Below are positions 1 to 8,382 of a stretch of DNA of 64,000 nt, one piece after another. Location of the stretch: NCBI GenBank assembly GCA_902775135.1, contig CACYKY010000022.1, positions 20,452-84,451 of the forward strand, written 5' to 3'. This DNA is from an uncultured Bacteroidota bacterium. Its GTDB lineage: Bacteria; Bacteroidota; Bacteroidia; Bacteroidales; P3. Both the position numbers and the translations under genes were made by a program. Under the pieces are notes generated by a model. It saw nothing but the letters and a program-made list of their open reading frames with translations. It was not told where the DNA came from and made no database searches. The first letter of the stretch is position 1; each line of letters starts with the position of its first letter.

Positions 1-488
1 GTGCCGTAGGAGGATTGGAGGCGGGCGTACCACGAGGAAGGATCCACCCACTCGGCGGCGGTGATGCCCTCATCGAGCTGAGGGGAGAAGGGCTGGATGT
101 CGGCCGAGAGGGGGAACCAGGAGGTCTGCTTGAGATGCCACTTGTGGGCCGGGGGGTTGGGGCCGGAGAACCAGGCGCTGGGGGCGCGGAAGAGGTGGTA
201 GGTTTTGAGAGGGGTTGGGAGGGGGAGAGGCTGAGTGGGGGAGGGGGAGAGACCGTGGATACCGGTTTCTTCCTGGACTTCGCGGAGGGCGGCCTGGAGT
301 AGTGTTTCGCCGGGCTCGACTTTGCCCTTGGGGAGGTCCCAACGGCCGTTGCGGAGGATGAGGAGCATACGTCCGTCGGGTGCGGAGACGATGCCGCCTG
401 CGGCGCGGACAAAGACGATGTGGCGCTTGAGGAGGAGCAGCAGTCGGAGGGGGATGTTGAAGGTGTGGTATTTGTAGCTTAGTTTCAT
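1..488 (-). CDS. Nudix hydrolase, partial (C-terminus outside window)
   Basis: The minus-strand frame opens with ATG at 488 and stays open to base 1, giving about 162 residues with no stop. The Nudix box is complete around residues 55-77: a GKVEPGET core followed by REVQEETGI, which matches GX5EX7REUXEEXGU. These enzymes hydrolyse nucleoside diphosphates linked to another group, using Mg2+ or Mn2+ held by the glutamates. The substrate cannot be told from this fragment. The start lies next to a spacer full of tandem repeats. The family call is secure; the specificity is unknown. Confidence 0.85.
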   Translation of the reverse strand, partial: MKLSYKYHTFNIPLRLLLLLKRHIVFVRAAGGIVSAPDGRMLLILRNGRWDLPKGKVEPGETLLQAALREVQEETGIHGLSPSPTQPLPLPTPLKTYHLFRAPSAWFSGPNPPAHKWHLKQTSWFPLSADIQPFSPQLDEGITAAEWVDPSSWYARLQSSYG

Positions 489-853
489 TGATTGGGGAAT
501 TGTGAATGGTGAATTGTGAATGGGGTTTTTTGGAGGGAGTGAAAGGGAGTGAGAGGGAGTGAAAGGGAGTGAAAGGGAGTGAAAGGACAAATGCGTTATT
601 GGTGATTAGTGAATGGTGATTTTATTAGTTAATAGTTAATAGATAATAGTTAATAGTTTGCTCCATTTCGCTTCGCTTCAGTCGCAGGCCGTGTCTCCCT
701 TGGAGCCAGGCAGAATAGATAATAGATAATTATTTAGTTAATAGTTAATAGATAATAGATAATAGTGGGCTGACGCGGGGCGGATTTGATTTCTAATTTC
801 TAAATTCTAATTTCTAAGTGGGCTGACGCGGGTTGGGGATTGGGGGATTTGGA
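489..853. repeat. Intergenic spacer made of stacked tandem repeat words
   Basis: No gene is seen here. In order the spacer holds a gaattgtgaatgg word pair (499-522), a 10-bp repeat of the gggagtgaaa/gagagggagt type ending in acaaatgc (532-597), and two arrays of the ttaatagataatag word (625-656 and 712-766). It also holds two copies of a gtgggctgacgcgg word (766-779 and 818-831). The first half is the reverse complement of the spacer at 48330-48495. Confidence 0.8.
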
Positions 854-1306
854 TTATATCAGTTCGAAACGGAGGAGCTCTTTGTTGCGTTGGAAGAGGG
901 TGATGGAGGAGGGGGAGTAGGCAAGGTGGGTGGCGCGTGGGAGGAGGGCGAGGAAGCGGCTGTCGGCATTGAGAAGAGCGTCGGGACATACTAGGGTTCC
1001 GGAGGAGAGGAGAGAGATTTGGATGGGGTAGCGGGCGGAGGAGGGATTGGCGGGCCGGCAGGAGAAGGAGGCGAGGTAGGTGTTGCAGGCCATGGTCCCG
1101 TGGATGGTGGAGGTCTCGGGGTTGAAGATGAGGGTGGGGGCAGGTTGGTAGGTGAGGGGTCGTCCCTGGATGGAGACAAGCTGGAAGACCTCGGCTTTGT
1201 CGAAAGTGGGCGGAGGGAGGGGTGCAGTGTCGGCTTTATGGGTGGCACCACAGGCACATAGGAGCAGGGCTGCCAAGGGGATGAGAATTGACGGGATGTT
1301 TTTCAC
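854..1306 (-). CDS. META domain lipoprotein
   Basis: The 150-residue protein has a lipoprotein signal peptide with the lipobox LLCAC; Cys18 would be acylated. The rest resembles a META/HslJ-type domain: a phrase like FQLVSIQGRP opens it and the characteristic GTMACNTY-type turn lies in the middle (the family usually has G-C-N-x-Y). META proteins are small envelope proteins linked to stress or secretion, with no known enzymatic reaction. It is monocistronic, with a clear -7 box just upstream. Its base composition matches the host. The domain call is by eye. Confidence 0.72.
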   Translation of the reverse strand: MKNIPSILIPLAALLLCACGATHKADTAPLPPPTFDKAEVFQLVSIQGRPLTYQPAPTLIFNPETSTIHGTMACNTYLASFSCRPANPSSARYPIQISLLSSGTLVCPDALLNADSRFLALLPRATHLAYSPSSITLFQRNKELLRFELI

Positions 1307-1332
1307 AGTGATTGTTGATAAATATTTTTCGG

Positions 1333-1342
1333 TGCAAAGATA
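1333..1342 (-). promoter_or_regulatory. Bacteroidota -7 promoter box for the META lipoprotein
   Basis: On the minus strand the box reads TATCTTTGCA, about 27 bp before the ATG at 1306, behind an A/T tract. It matches the phylum consensus TAnnTTTG. No clear -33 element is seen. Confidence 0.7.
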
Positions 1343-1507
1343 CGAATTTTTTTTGAAATGCGTTACTAATGAAGTTAAAGTTTAGGGATTATGGTTTAGT
1401 GTTTAAGGATTAATGGCTGATGATTAAGGACTAAGGTTTGAGTGTAAAAAGTTGGGTATTAGAATTTAAGGTATAAATATAAAGGGTTGAGTATTGGTGT
1501 AGATAGG

Positions 1508-2671
1508 ATGAGAATTGTGATGGCGGTGACCAATGATTTGGTGACCGACCGGAGGGTTTTGCGACACGCAGAGGCGTTGCGAGAGGGGGGATACGAGGTG
1601 GAGTGCGTTGGGAAAAGGGAACTGGGTGTGAGGGCTCGGAGGGGGTGGATGTTCTACGCGGAGTGCAATGTGCGCCTGCTATTGTGGCTGCTGCGGAGGA
1701 GGATGGAGATTGTGTGGGCGAACGACACGGACACGCTGATGGGCTGCTATGTGGCGACGAGGGTGAAGAATCTGTGCTTGCGTCTCCGAGGGGCGAAGGG
1801 AGAGAGGGTGAGGCTGGTGATGGACGCCCACGAATTGTTTCCCGAGGTGCCGGAGCTCATTGGGAGAGAGCGGGTGAAGCGGGTGTGGGAATGGATAGAG
1901 AAGCGCATGATGCCGAAGTGCGACGCACGGCTGACGGTGTGCCAAAGTATAGCCGACTACTACAGGAAGAGATACGGAGTGGAGATGACGGTGGTGAGGA
2001 ATGTGGGAAAGAGGAAAGTGGAAAGTGGAAAGTGGAAAACGGAAAGTGGAGAGTGGAAAGTGGAAAGTGGAAAGTGGAAAACGGAAAGTGGAGAGTGGGA
2101 AGTGGAAAGAGGGAAGAGGATGTTGCTCTATCAGGGGGCTGTGAACAAGGGTAGGGGAGTGGACTGGGCGATAGATGCGCTGGAGTGGTTGGATGACTGC
2201 GAACTGGTGGTGGCCGGAGGCGGCGACCTGCTGGAAGAGATGAAGGACTACGCGGCGGGCAAGCCGTGGGCGGAGAGGATAAGGTTTCTGGGACGGTTGA
2301 TGCCGGAGGAGTTGGAGCGATTGACGGCGAGGGCGAGTGTGGGGCTGGTGATGCTGGAGGACATGGGGTTGAGCTACCACTTCGCGCTGCCGAACAGGAT
2401 AGGCGATTTTGTGGCGGCGGGGGTGCCGATGGTGGTGAGCGATTTGCCGGAGATGAGCCGCGTGGTGAGGGAATACGGAGTGGGGGAGGTGATAGAGGAA
2501 CCCAGGGACGAGAGATACGAGACGAGGGTCAAGGGATTGGCCGAAGCGGTGGAGAGAGTGCTGGCGAGGGAATGGACGGAAGCCGATTTCGAGGCTGCCC
2601 GGAGAGATATGGACTGGGAGAAGGAGAAGAGAAAACTGATGGAAATGGTTGATAAAATGAGAAATGTTTGA
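1508..2671 (+). CDS. Glycosyltransferase (GT4-like) with an in-frame repeat insertion
   Basis: This is a GT-B-fold glycosyltransferase. The N-terminal Rossmann domain starts MRIVMAVTND and has the DAHELFPEVPE segment. The C-terminal domain has LLYQGAVNKGRG and the donor-site stretch around LPNRIGDFVAAGVP. I chose the ATG at 1508; an upstream TTG at 1487 adds only seven unlikely residues. Residues about 170-201, exactly between the two domains, are a 14-residue tandem repeat (VESGKWKTESGEWK and a close copy) encoded by 7-bp words ggaaagt/ggaaaac/ggagagt. The same words form intergenic arrays elsewhere in the window. Sugar donor and acceptor are unknown; capsule or LPS synthesis is likely. Confidence 0.85.
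   Translation: MRIVMAVTNDLVTDRRVLRHAEALREGGYEVECVGKRELGVRARRGWMFYAECNVRLLLWLLRRRMEIVWANDTDTLMGCYVATRVKNLCLRLRGAKGERVRLVMDAHELFPEVPELIGRERVKRVWEWIEKRMMPKCDARLTVCQSIADYYRKRYGVEMTVVRNVGKRKVESGKWKTESGEWKVESGKWKTESGEWEVERGKRMLLYQGAVNKGRGVDWAIDALEWLDDCELVVAGGGDLLEEMKDYAAGKPWAERIRFLGRLMPEELERLTARASVGLVMLEDMGLSYHFALPNRIGDFVAAGVPMVVSDLPEMSRVVREYGVGEVIEEPRDERYETRVKGLAEAVERVLAREWTEADFEAARRDMDWEKEKRKLMEMVDKMRNV
2013..2110 (+). repeat. Heptamer tandem repeat captured inside a coding sequence
   Basis: About fourteen 7-bp words (ggaaagt, ggaaaac, ggagagt and variants) run head to tail. Six words make a 42-bp higher-order unit, which is a multiple of three, so the peptide also repeats every 14 residues without a stop. 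Compare the 13-copy array at 29359-29540 (other strand) and the words at 48260-48330. Confidence 0.9.
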
Positions 2672-2702
2672 AAAAAACAGATAAGGAAAAAACAGATATA
2701 AT

Positions 2703-4382
2703 ATGATATACAATATTTTGTTGATAGTGTATTTTGTGGGGACCACAGTGGGACTGTGGTTCGTGTTCAAGAAGGCGGGTGTGGCACCCTGGAAATCGGT
2801 CGTGCCGCTGTGGAACGTGGTGGAGTGGATCCGCCTGTGCAACAAGGATTGGAAGTGGTATGTGGGAATCGTGATACCGGGCATCAACATCTTTGTGTTT
2901 TTGCTGCTGGTGGTGGAGACTGCGCGCTGCTGCCGGAGGAGGAACTTCTGGGAGATGATGGCGGGGGTGCTGCTGCCTTGCTTCTACCTACCCTTCCTGG
3001 GGATGACCAAAGGAAAGAGGGTGGAGGGCAAGCGCGAGGAGACGGCCCCCGTGCGCAAGCTTTCGAAGGAAGAACAGGAGGAGAAGCGCAAAGCCGCCGA
3101 GGCCCGCGAGAAGCAGGAGAGGGCCGACGCCATTGCCCGCGGCGAACGCTGGGTGGTGAATTTCCATGACCCCCGTACCGACCCCCCTGCCAAGGTGGGC
3201 GAACTCAGGGACTGGACGGAGGCCATTGTCTTTGCCCTGATAGCGGCGGTGCTCATCAGGGGATTTGTCTTCGAACTGTTCTCCATACCCTCGTCGAGCA
3301 TGGAGAAGAGTCTGCTTGTGGGCGACCATCTGCTGGTGAGCAAGATGGCCTACGGCCCCAGGGTGATCATGACCCCCTTGGCGTTGCCGCTGATGCACAA
3401 CACCATTCCGGGGACGCAGATGCAGTCCTATCTGGACTGTCCCCAGTTGCCCTACTACCGCTATCCCGGCTACACGAAGGTGAAACGATACGACGCCGTG
3501 GTCTTCAACTTCCCCGCCGGCGACACCATTCTCGGCAACTTTGCCGACGGCAAGTACACATACTACGAAGCCGTGCAGCAGTTTGGGCGTGAGGCCGTCC
3601 TGAGCGGCAACGCCTACCATCCCCAGCTAGGTCCGCTGGGCAAGGTGAAGGTGCGTCCCATCGACAAGCGCGAGAACTACATCAAGCGCTGTATGGGGCT
3701 CCCCGGCGAGGATCTTCAGATTATCGACAAGATGGTGCACATCAACGGACGTCCCGTGGACCTCCCCGCCGATGTGCAGTTCGACTATGATGTGGTCGTA
3801 GCCTCGGGGTTCAATCCCGAGCTGGTGCTGACGGAATGTGGTGTGAGCCAGAGCGATATCGACAATTCCTTCCGCGGCTATGATGCGGCGGGGAACATGA
3901 TGCTGCAGTTGCCGCTGAGCAGCGAACTGTTGGCAAAGGTGAAGACGAAGACTGTGGTGCTGAGCGCGGAGCCGTCGGCGATGCCTGTCGACTCCACGGG
4001 GATGCTCTTCCCCAATGCCGAGGGCTACTATTGGAGTGTGGACAACTACGGTCCCATCCATATCCCCGCAGCGGGAGAGCGGCTGGAGCTGACCCTGGAG
4101 AACCTGCCCATCTACCGCCGGGTGATCACCGCCTACGAGGGCAACACGCTCGAGGTGAAGAACGGAGAGATCTACATCAACGGCGAGCCGACCAACAGCT
4201 ACACCGTGAAACTGGACTACTACTGGATGATGGGCGACAACCGCCACCACAGTCAGGACAGCCGTTTCTGGGGCTTTGTGCCCGAGAGCCACATTGTGGG
4301 CAAAGCCAAGCGGGTGCTATGGTCGGTTGGCGAAGGCGGCAACCGCCTGGGGCGCATCTTCAGGAATGCCAATGCACACTAG
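2703..4382 (+). CDS. lepB: Signal peptidase I
   Basis: This inner-membrane Ser/Lys protease removes signal peptides from exported proteins. Catalytic Ser199 lies in PSSSM, after a membrane anchor at about 173-190. Catalytic Lys328 lies in NYIKRCMGLPGE, and the GDNRHHSQDSR box is near the C-terminus. At 559 residues it is long. The N-terminus adds about three further hydrophobic segments (residues 3-22, 53-71, 86-100) and a charged, probably helical linker (about 102-150). A long insert separates the Lys box from the GDNR box, as in many Bacteroidota LepB proteins. The start is the ATG in a leader shared with the gene at 15927. Confidence 0.95.
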   Translation: MIYNILLIVYFVGTTVGLWFVFKKAGVAPWKSVVPLWNVVEWIRLCNKDWKWYVGIVIPGINIFVFLLLVVETARCCRRRNFWEMMAGVLLPCFYLPFLGMTKGKRVEGKREETAPVRKLSKEEQEEKRKAAEAREKQERADAIARGERWVVNFHDPRTDPPAKVGELRDWTEAIVFALIAAVLIRGFVFELFSIPSSSMEKSLLVGDHLLVSKMAYGPRVIMTPLALPLMHNTIPGTQMQSYLDCPQLPYYRYPGYTKVKRYDAVVFNFPAGDTILGNFADGKYTYYEAVQQFGREAVLSGNAYHPQLGPLGKVKVRPIDKRENYIKRCMGLPGEDLQIIDKMVHINGRPVDLPADVQFDYDVVVASGFNPELVLTECGVSQSDIDNSFRGYDAAGNMMLQLPLSSELLAKVKTKTVVLSAEPSAMPVDSTGMLFPNAEGYYWSVDNYGPIHIPAAGERLELTLENLPIYRRVITAYEGNTLEVKNGEIYINGEPTNSYTVKLDYYWMMGDNRHHSQDSRFWGFVPESHIVGKAKRVLWSVGEGGNRLGRIFRNANAH

Positions 4383-4384
4383 TA

Positions 4385-4447
4385 ATGGTTTAAGGTTTAT
4401 GGTTTAAGGTTTATGGTTTAAGGTTTAAGGTTTAGGGTTTAAAGATA
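4385..4447 (+). repeat. Heptamer spacer repeat (ggtttaa/ggtttat words)
   Basis: Tandem 7-bp words of the type ggtttaa/ggtttat/ggtttag fill the gap between lepB and the topoisomerase gene. They end just before the ATG at 4464. Confidence 0.85.
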
Positions 4448-4463
4448 AAAAAGAAAAAAGAGA

Positions 4464-7088
4464 ATGGAAGAAGAACTCGATAATAATACCACCCCCTCTA
4501 CCGAACAGGGCTCCACCATGTCGCTCAGCGGCATGTACAAGGACTACTGGATTGACTATGCCAGCGACGTTATCCTGGACCGCTCGGTGCCCGACATCGA
4601 CGACGGGCTGAAGCCCGTCCAGCGACGCATACTGCACGCTATGAACGAGACCGACGACGGCCGATTCACCAAGGTGGCCAACATCGTTGGCAACACCATG
4701 CAATACCATCCCCACGGTGACGCCAGCATCAAGGACGCCCTTGTCAATCTTGGCCAGAAAGACCTCCTCATCGACTGCCAAGGAAACTGGGGCAACATCC
4801 TCACCGGCGACGATGCCGCCGCCGGCCGCTACATCGAAGCCCGCCTCTCGAAGTTCGCCAAAGAGGTGGTCTTCAACCCCAAGACTACCCAGTGGAAACC
4901 CTCCTACGACGGCCGCAAGCAGGAACCGGTCTCGTTGCCCATCAAGTTTCCCCTCCTCCTGGCTCAGGGCACCAAGGGCATCGCCGTCACCCTGACGAGC
5001 GTCATCCTGCCCTACAACTTCTGCGAGTTGCTCGACGCCAGCATCAAGATCCTCCGCGAGGAACCCATCGAGATCTACCCCGACTTCCCCACGGGAGGAC
5101 TCATCGACGTCAGCAAGTATAACGATGCGGCCCTCGGCGGTCGCCTCCGCATCCGTGCCAAGATGCACTATGACGAAAAACGCAAGGCCATCGTCATCAC
5201 CGAACTGCCCTATACCGTCACCACCGATGTCCTCATCGACAGCATACTGAAAGCCAACGAGAAAGGCAAGATCAAGATCAAGAAGGTGGACGACAACACC
5301 GCCGCCGAAGTCGAAATCGTTGTCTACCTCCCCGCCGGTGTCTCCCCCGACCAGACCATCGACGCCCTCTACGCTTTCACCTCCTGCCAGATATCCTTCT
5401 CGCCCCAGACCTGCGTCATCGTCGACGACAAACCTGTCTTCATGACCGCCTCCGACATCCTGCGCCACAACACCTTCCGCACCAAGGACCTCCTGCGGCA
5501 GGAGCTGGAGATCCAGCTGGCCGAACTCGAGGACCGCTGGCACTGGGTCTCCCTCGAGAAAATATTCTTCGAGAAGGGCATCTACAAGAAGATGGAACAG
5601 CGCGACAGCCTCTCGTGGGACGAGCAGGTAGACGACATGCTGAAGGCTTTCGCCCCCTACAAGAAACGTTTCCGACGCGACATCACCCGCGACGACGTCC
5701 TCAAACTCACCGAAAAACCTGTCCGCAAAATCTCCAAGTTCGACATCAAGAAGGCCGAGGAGGAGATAGCCTCCATCGAGATGACCATCGACGAGGTGCG
5801 CAACCATCTGGAGCATCTCGTTGACTACGCCATCCGCTACTTCCAGGGCATCCTCAAGAAATTCGGCACCGGCCGCGAGCGTCGCACCGAGATACGCTCC
5901 TTCGAGGACATTGAGTCCACCACTGTCGCCCTTGCCAACGAGCGCCTCTATGTCAACTACCAGACCGGTTTTGCCGGATGGGGACTCAAGCGCGAGGAGG
6001 GCGTCGAGGTGGCCTGCGAATGCTCGCGTCTGGACGACATCATCGTCTTCCGCCGCGACGGCACCTTCATCGTCACCAAGGTGCAGGAGAAAGGCTTTGT
6101 GGGCTCCAAGGAGTGTCCCGAGATTCTCTTCATCTCCGTTTTCCGCAAACGTGACGAGCGCACGGTATACAATATGATCTATCGTGACGGCGGCCCCGAC
6201 GGCTACGTGATGGTCAAGCGCTTCAACGTCACCTCCATCACACGCGACAAGGAGTACCTCCTCACCAAAGGCACCCGCGGCTCGAAGGTGCTCTATTTCA
6301 CCGCCAACCCCAACGGCGAGGCCGAGGTGGTCACCATCCACCATGTCTCCAAGCCCAAACTGAAGAAGACCTCCTTCGACTTCGACTTTAAGACCCTTGC
6401 CATCAAGGGCCGCCAGTCCATGGGCAACATCCTCACCCGCAACGCCGTCCGTTCCATCAACCTCAAGGACTCCGGCATCTCCACCCTCTCGGCCCGCAAG
6501 ATATGGTTTGACGAGAGTGTCAAGCGCCTCAATGTGAACGAGGCAGGCCGCTACCTCGGCGAATTCAAGGGCAACGACAAGATTCTCGCCCTCATGCAGA
6601 ATGCCTCCTATCGTACCACCTCGTTCGACCTTGCCAACCACTACGACGACGACCTCGTAGAGCTCCGCAAGTTCAACCCCGAGGCCATACTTACCGTCCT
6701 TTACCGTTCTTCCGACGGCTATCCTTACCTTAAGCGTTTCGTTCCTGAAGCCACCGACCGCAAGACGCCCTTCCTGGACGACGACGGCTCGGAGATGCTG
6801 TCCTACTCGCTCGACTACTACCCCCGCCTCGAAGTCGTCTACAATCCCCAGAGCGGCAAGAAGATTGCCTCCGAAATCATCGAGGTGGAAGACTTCATCG
6901 CCGTCAAGAGCCGCAACGCCAAAGGCAAGCGCATCACCACCTTCAATGTCGACCAGTTCAACTGGCTCGCCCCCTTGAAGCCCGACCCCGAAACCACCGA
7001 GGTTGACGACGCTGTTGCCGATATCAATCCATCCCTCCCCGACGACCGCATCGGCTATGCCGAAGGCACACAAACCCAGTTGTTTTAA
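4464..7088 (+). CDS. parC: DNA topoisomerase IV subunit A (GyrA/ParC family)
   Basis: This is the breakage-reunion subunit of a type IIA topoisomerase, which with ParE separates linked chromosomes. The winged-helix domain carries catalytic Tyr123 (AAAGRYIEARL), and the quinolone-determining segment is seen as YHPHGDASI. A coiled-coil gate lies around residues 395-450 and the C-terminal beta-pinwheel region follows. At 874 residues it has the usual length of Bacteroidota ParC rather than of a GyrA with a GyrA-box. No parE is present in the window. ParC is preferred to GyrA because of the weak pinwheel motif, with some doubt. Confidence 0.9.
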   Translation: MEEELDNNTTPSTEQGSTMSLSGMYKDYWIDYASDVILDRSVPDIDDGLKPVQRRILHAMNETDDGRFTKVANIVGNTMQYHPHGDASIKDALVNLGQKDLLIDCQGNWGNILTGDDAAAGRYIEARLSKFAKEVVFNPKTTQWKPSYDGRKQEPVSLPIKFPLLLAQGTKGIAVTLTSVILPYNFCELLDASIKILREEPIEIYPDFPTGGLIDVSKYNDAALGGRLRIRAKMHYDEKRKAIVITELPYTVTTDVLIDSILKANEKGKIKIKKVDDNTAAEVEIVVYLPAGVSPDQTIDALYAFTSCQISFSPQTCVIVDDKPVFMTASDILRHNTFRTKDLLRQELEIQLAELEDRWHWVSLEKIFFEKGIYKKMEQRDSLSWDEQVDDMLKAFAPYKKRFRRDITRDDVLKLTEKPVRKISKFDIKKAEEEIASIEMTIDEVRNHLEHLVDYAIRYFQGILKKFGTGRERRTEIRSFEDIESTTVALANERLYVNYQTGFAGWGLKREEGVEVACECSRLDDIIVFRRDGTFIVTKVQEKGFVGSKECPEILFISVFRKRDERTVYNMIYRDGGPDGYVMVKRFNVTSITRDKEYLLTKGTRGSKVLYFTANPNGEAEVVTIHHVSKPKLKKTSFDFDFKTLAIKGRQSMGNILTRNAVRSINLKDSGISTLSARKIWFDESVKRLNVNEAGRYLGEFKGNDKILALMQNASYRTTSFDLANHYDDDLVELRKFNPEAILTVLYRSSDGYPYLKRFVPEATDRKTPFLDDDGSEMLSYSLDYYPRLEVVYNPQSGKKIASEIIEVEDFIAVKSRNAKGKRITTFNVDQFNWLAPLKPDPETTEVDDAVADINPSLPDDRIGYAEGTQTQLF

Positions 7089-7124
7089 TCCCAATGCCCA
7101 ATAAACAGTAAACCTTAAACCGTA

Positions 7125-8300
7125 ATGAAAATATTAGTCGTCCTCCCCCGGTTCCCATACCCCCTCGACAAAGGCGACAAGCTCCGCGCCTATCATCAGA
7201 TTGTCGAGCTCGCCAAGCACCACGAAATCCACCTTTTCGCGGTGTCGCATACCAAGGTGACCCCCGAGCAGCGCGCCGCCCTCGAACCCTACTGCAAGAC
7301 TATCGCTATCGTCACCCCCAGCCACTTCACGGCCTACTTCAACATACTGCGCAACTACTTCCGTTCCAAATCCCTCCAGATGGGCTATTGGGACTCCGCC
7401 CGTGCCCGCCGCACCGTCCGCAAGATGGCCAATGCCATCTCCCCCGACATCGTCTACAACCAGATGGTCCGCACCGTCCCCTTGGTTGCCCGACTCCCGT
7501 TCAAGAAGGTGATGGACTTCCAGGATTCCCTCTCCCTCAACACCGAGAGACGCATGGAACAGTCCAAGGGCCTCTGGCGCAGCATACTGCACTATGAGTT
7601 CAAGATGTTGCGCTCCACCGAGTACAACGCTTTCCGCATCTTCGATGCCCTCACCATCATCTCCGAGGTCGACTCCGAGGCCATCCCTCACAAGAAAAAC
7701 GGCGAGATACAAATCGTTCCTAACGGCGTTGACTTCGACTATTTCGCTCCCAGCGCCATCAAGCAATCGCACAATATTGTCTTCACCGGCAATATGGCCT
7801 ATGCACCCAATGTCGACGCCGCCCGCTACCTTGTCCATGAGGTGATGCCTCTGGTGTGGGCACAGAGACCCGAAGCCACGGTCCTCCTTGCCGGCGCCGA
7901 CCCCAAGCCCGCCGTCCGTGCCCTTGCCTCCAAACGGGTCACCGTCAGCGGCCACATGGATGACATTCGCCATGCCTATGCCGCCGCCGACCTCTTTGTC
8001 GCCCCCATGCGCATTGGCTCCGGCCTGCAGAACAAGCTCCTCGAAGCCATGTCCATGCAACGCCCCTGCGTCACCACCTCCCTTGCCAATGCCGCCCTTG
8101 GCGCCACCCCGGGCACGCACCTCCTCGTCGGCGACACCCCACAAGCCCTTGCCGACGGCATCGTCAAGCTCCTTGCCGACAGCGAGCTGGCCGCCCAAAT
8201 CGCCACTGCCGGCAACGCCTTCGTACACCAGCACTACTCATGGCCCGCCGCCGTCAAACCCCTCGAAGACATCTTCAATGGCCTCATGGAATCCAAATAA
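7125..8300 (+). CDS. Glycosyltransferase family 4, exopolysaccharide type
   Basis: The 391-residue GT-B glycosyltransferase starts MKILVVLPRFPYPLDKGDK, an N-terminal loop typical of the sugar transferases seen with exopolysaccharide systems. The C-terminal donor domain shows IVPNGVDFDYF, then VFTGNMAYAPNVDAA, then the SGLQNKLLEAMSMQRPCV stretch containing the conserved E-x-x-A-M donor-binding segment. It is followed directly by hflX, whose reading frame overlaps or abuts its end. A cell-surface polysaccharide role is inferred; the sugar is unknown. Confidence 0.9.
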   Translation: MKILVVLPRFPYPLDKGDKLRAYHQIVELAKHHEIHLFAVSHTKVTPEQRAALEPYCKTIAIVTPSHFTAYFNILRNYFRSKSLQMGYWDSARARRTVRKMANAISPDIVYNQMVRTVPLVARLPFKKVMDFQDSLSLNTERRMEQSKGLWRSILHYEFKMLRSTEYNAFRIFDALTIISEVDSEAIPHKKNGEIQIVPNGVDFDYFAPSAIKQSHNIVFTGNMAYAPNVDAARYLVHEVMPLVWAQRPEATVLLAGADPKPAVRALASKRVTVSGHMDDIRHAYAAADLFVAPMRIGSGLQNKLLEAMSMQRPCVTTSLANAALGATPGTHLLVGDTPQALADGIVKLLADSELAAQIATAGNAFVHQHYSWPAAVKPLEDIFNGLMESK

Positions 8301-8382
8301 GCAGGGCAAGTTCCGAAATAGTATAGGCGAGGAAGGCTCCAAGCGGTCTACGCCCCAGGAAAGAAATACCTTCGTCAACGAG

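Noticed and set aside
4385..4447. Telomere-like TTTAGGG words
   Set aside because: Only one or two words match; the array is a mixed ggtttaa/ggtttat heptamer like other spacers in the window.
4425..7094. Long antisense frame over the topoisomerase gene
   Set aside because: Same reason: a shadow of parC with no recognisable protein features.
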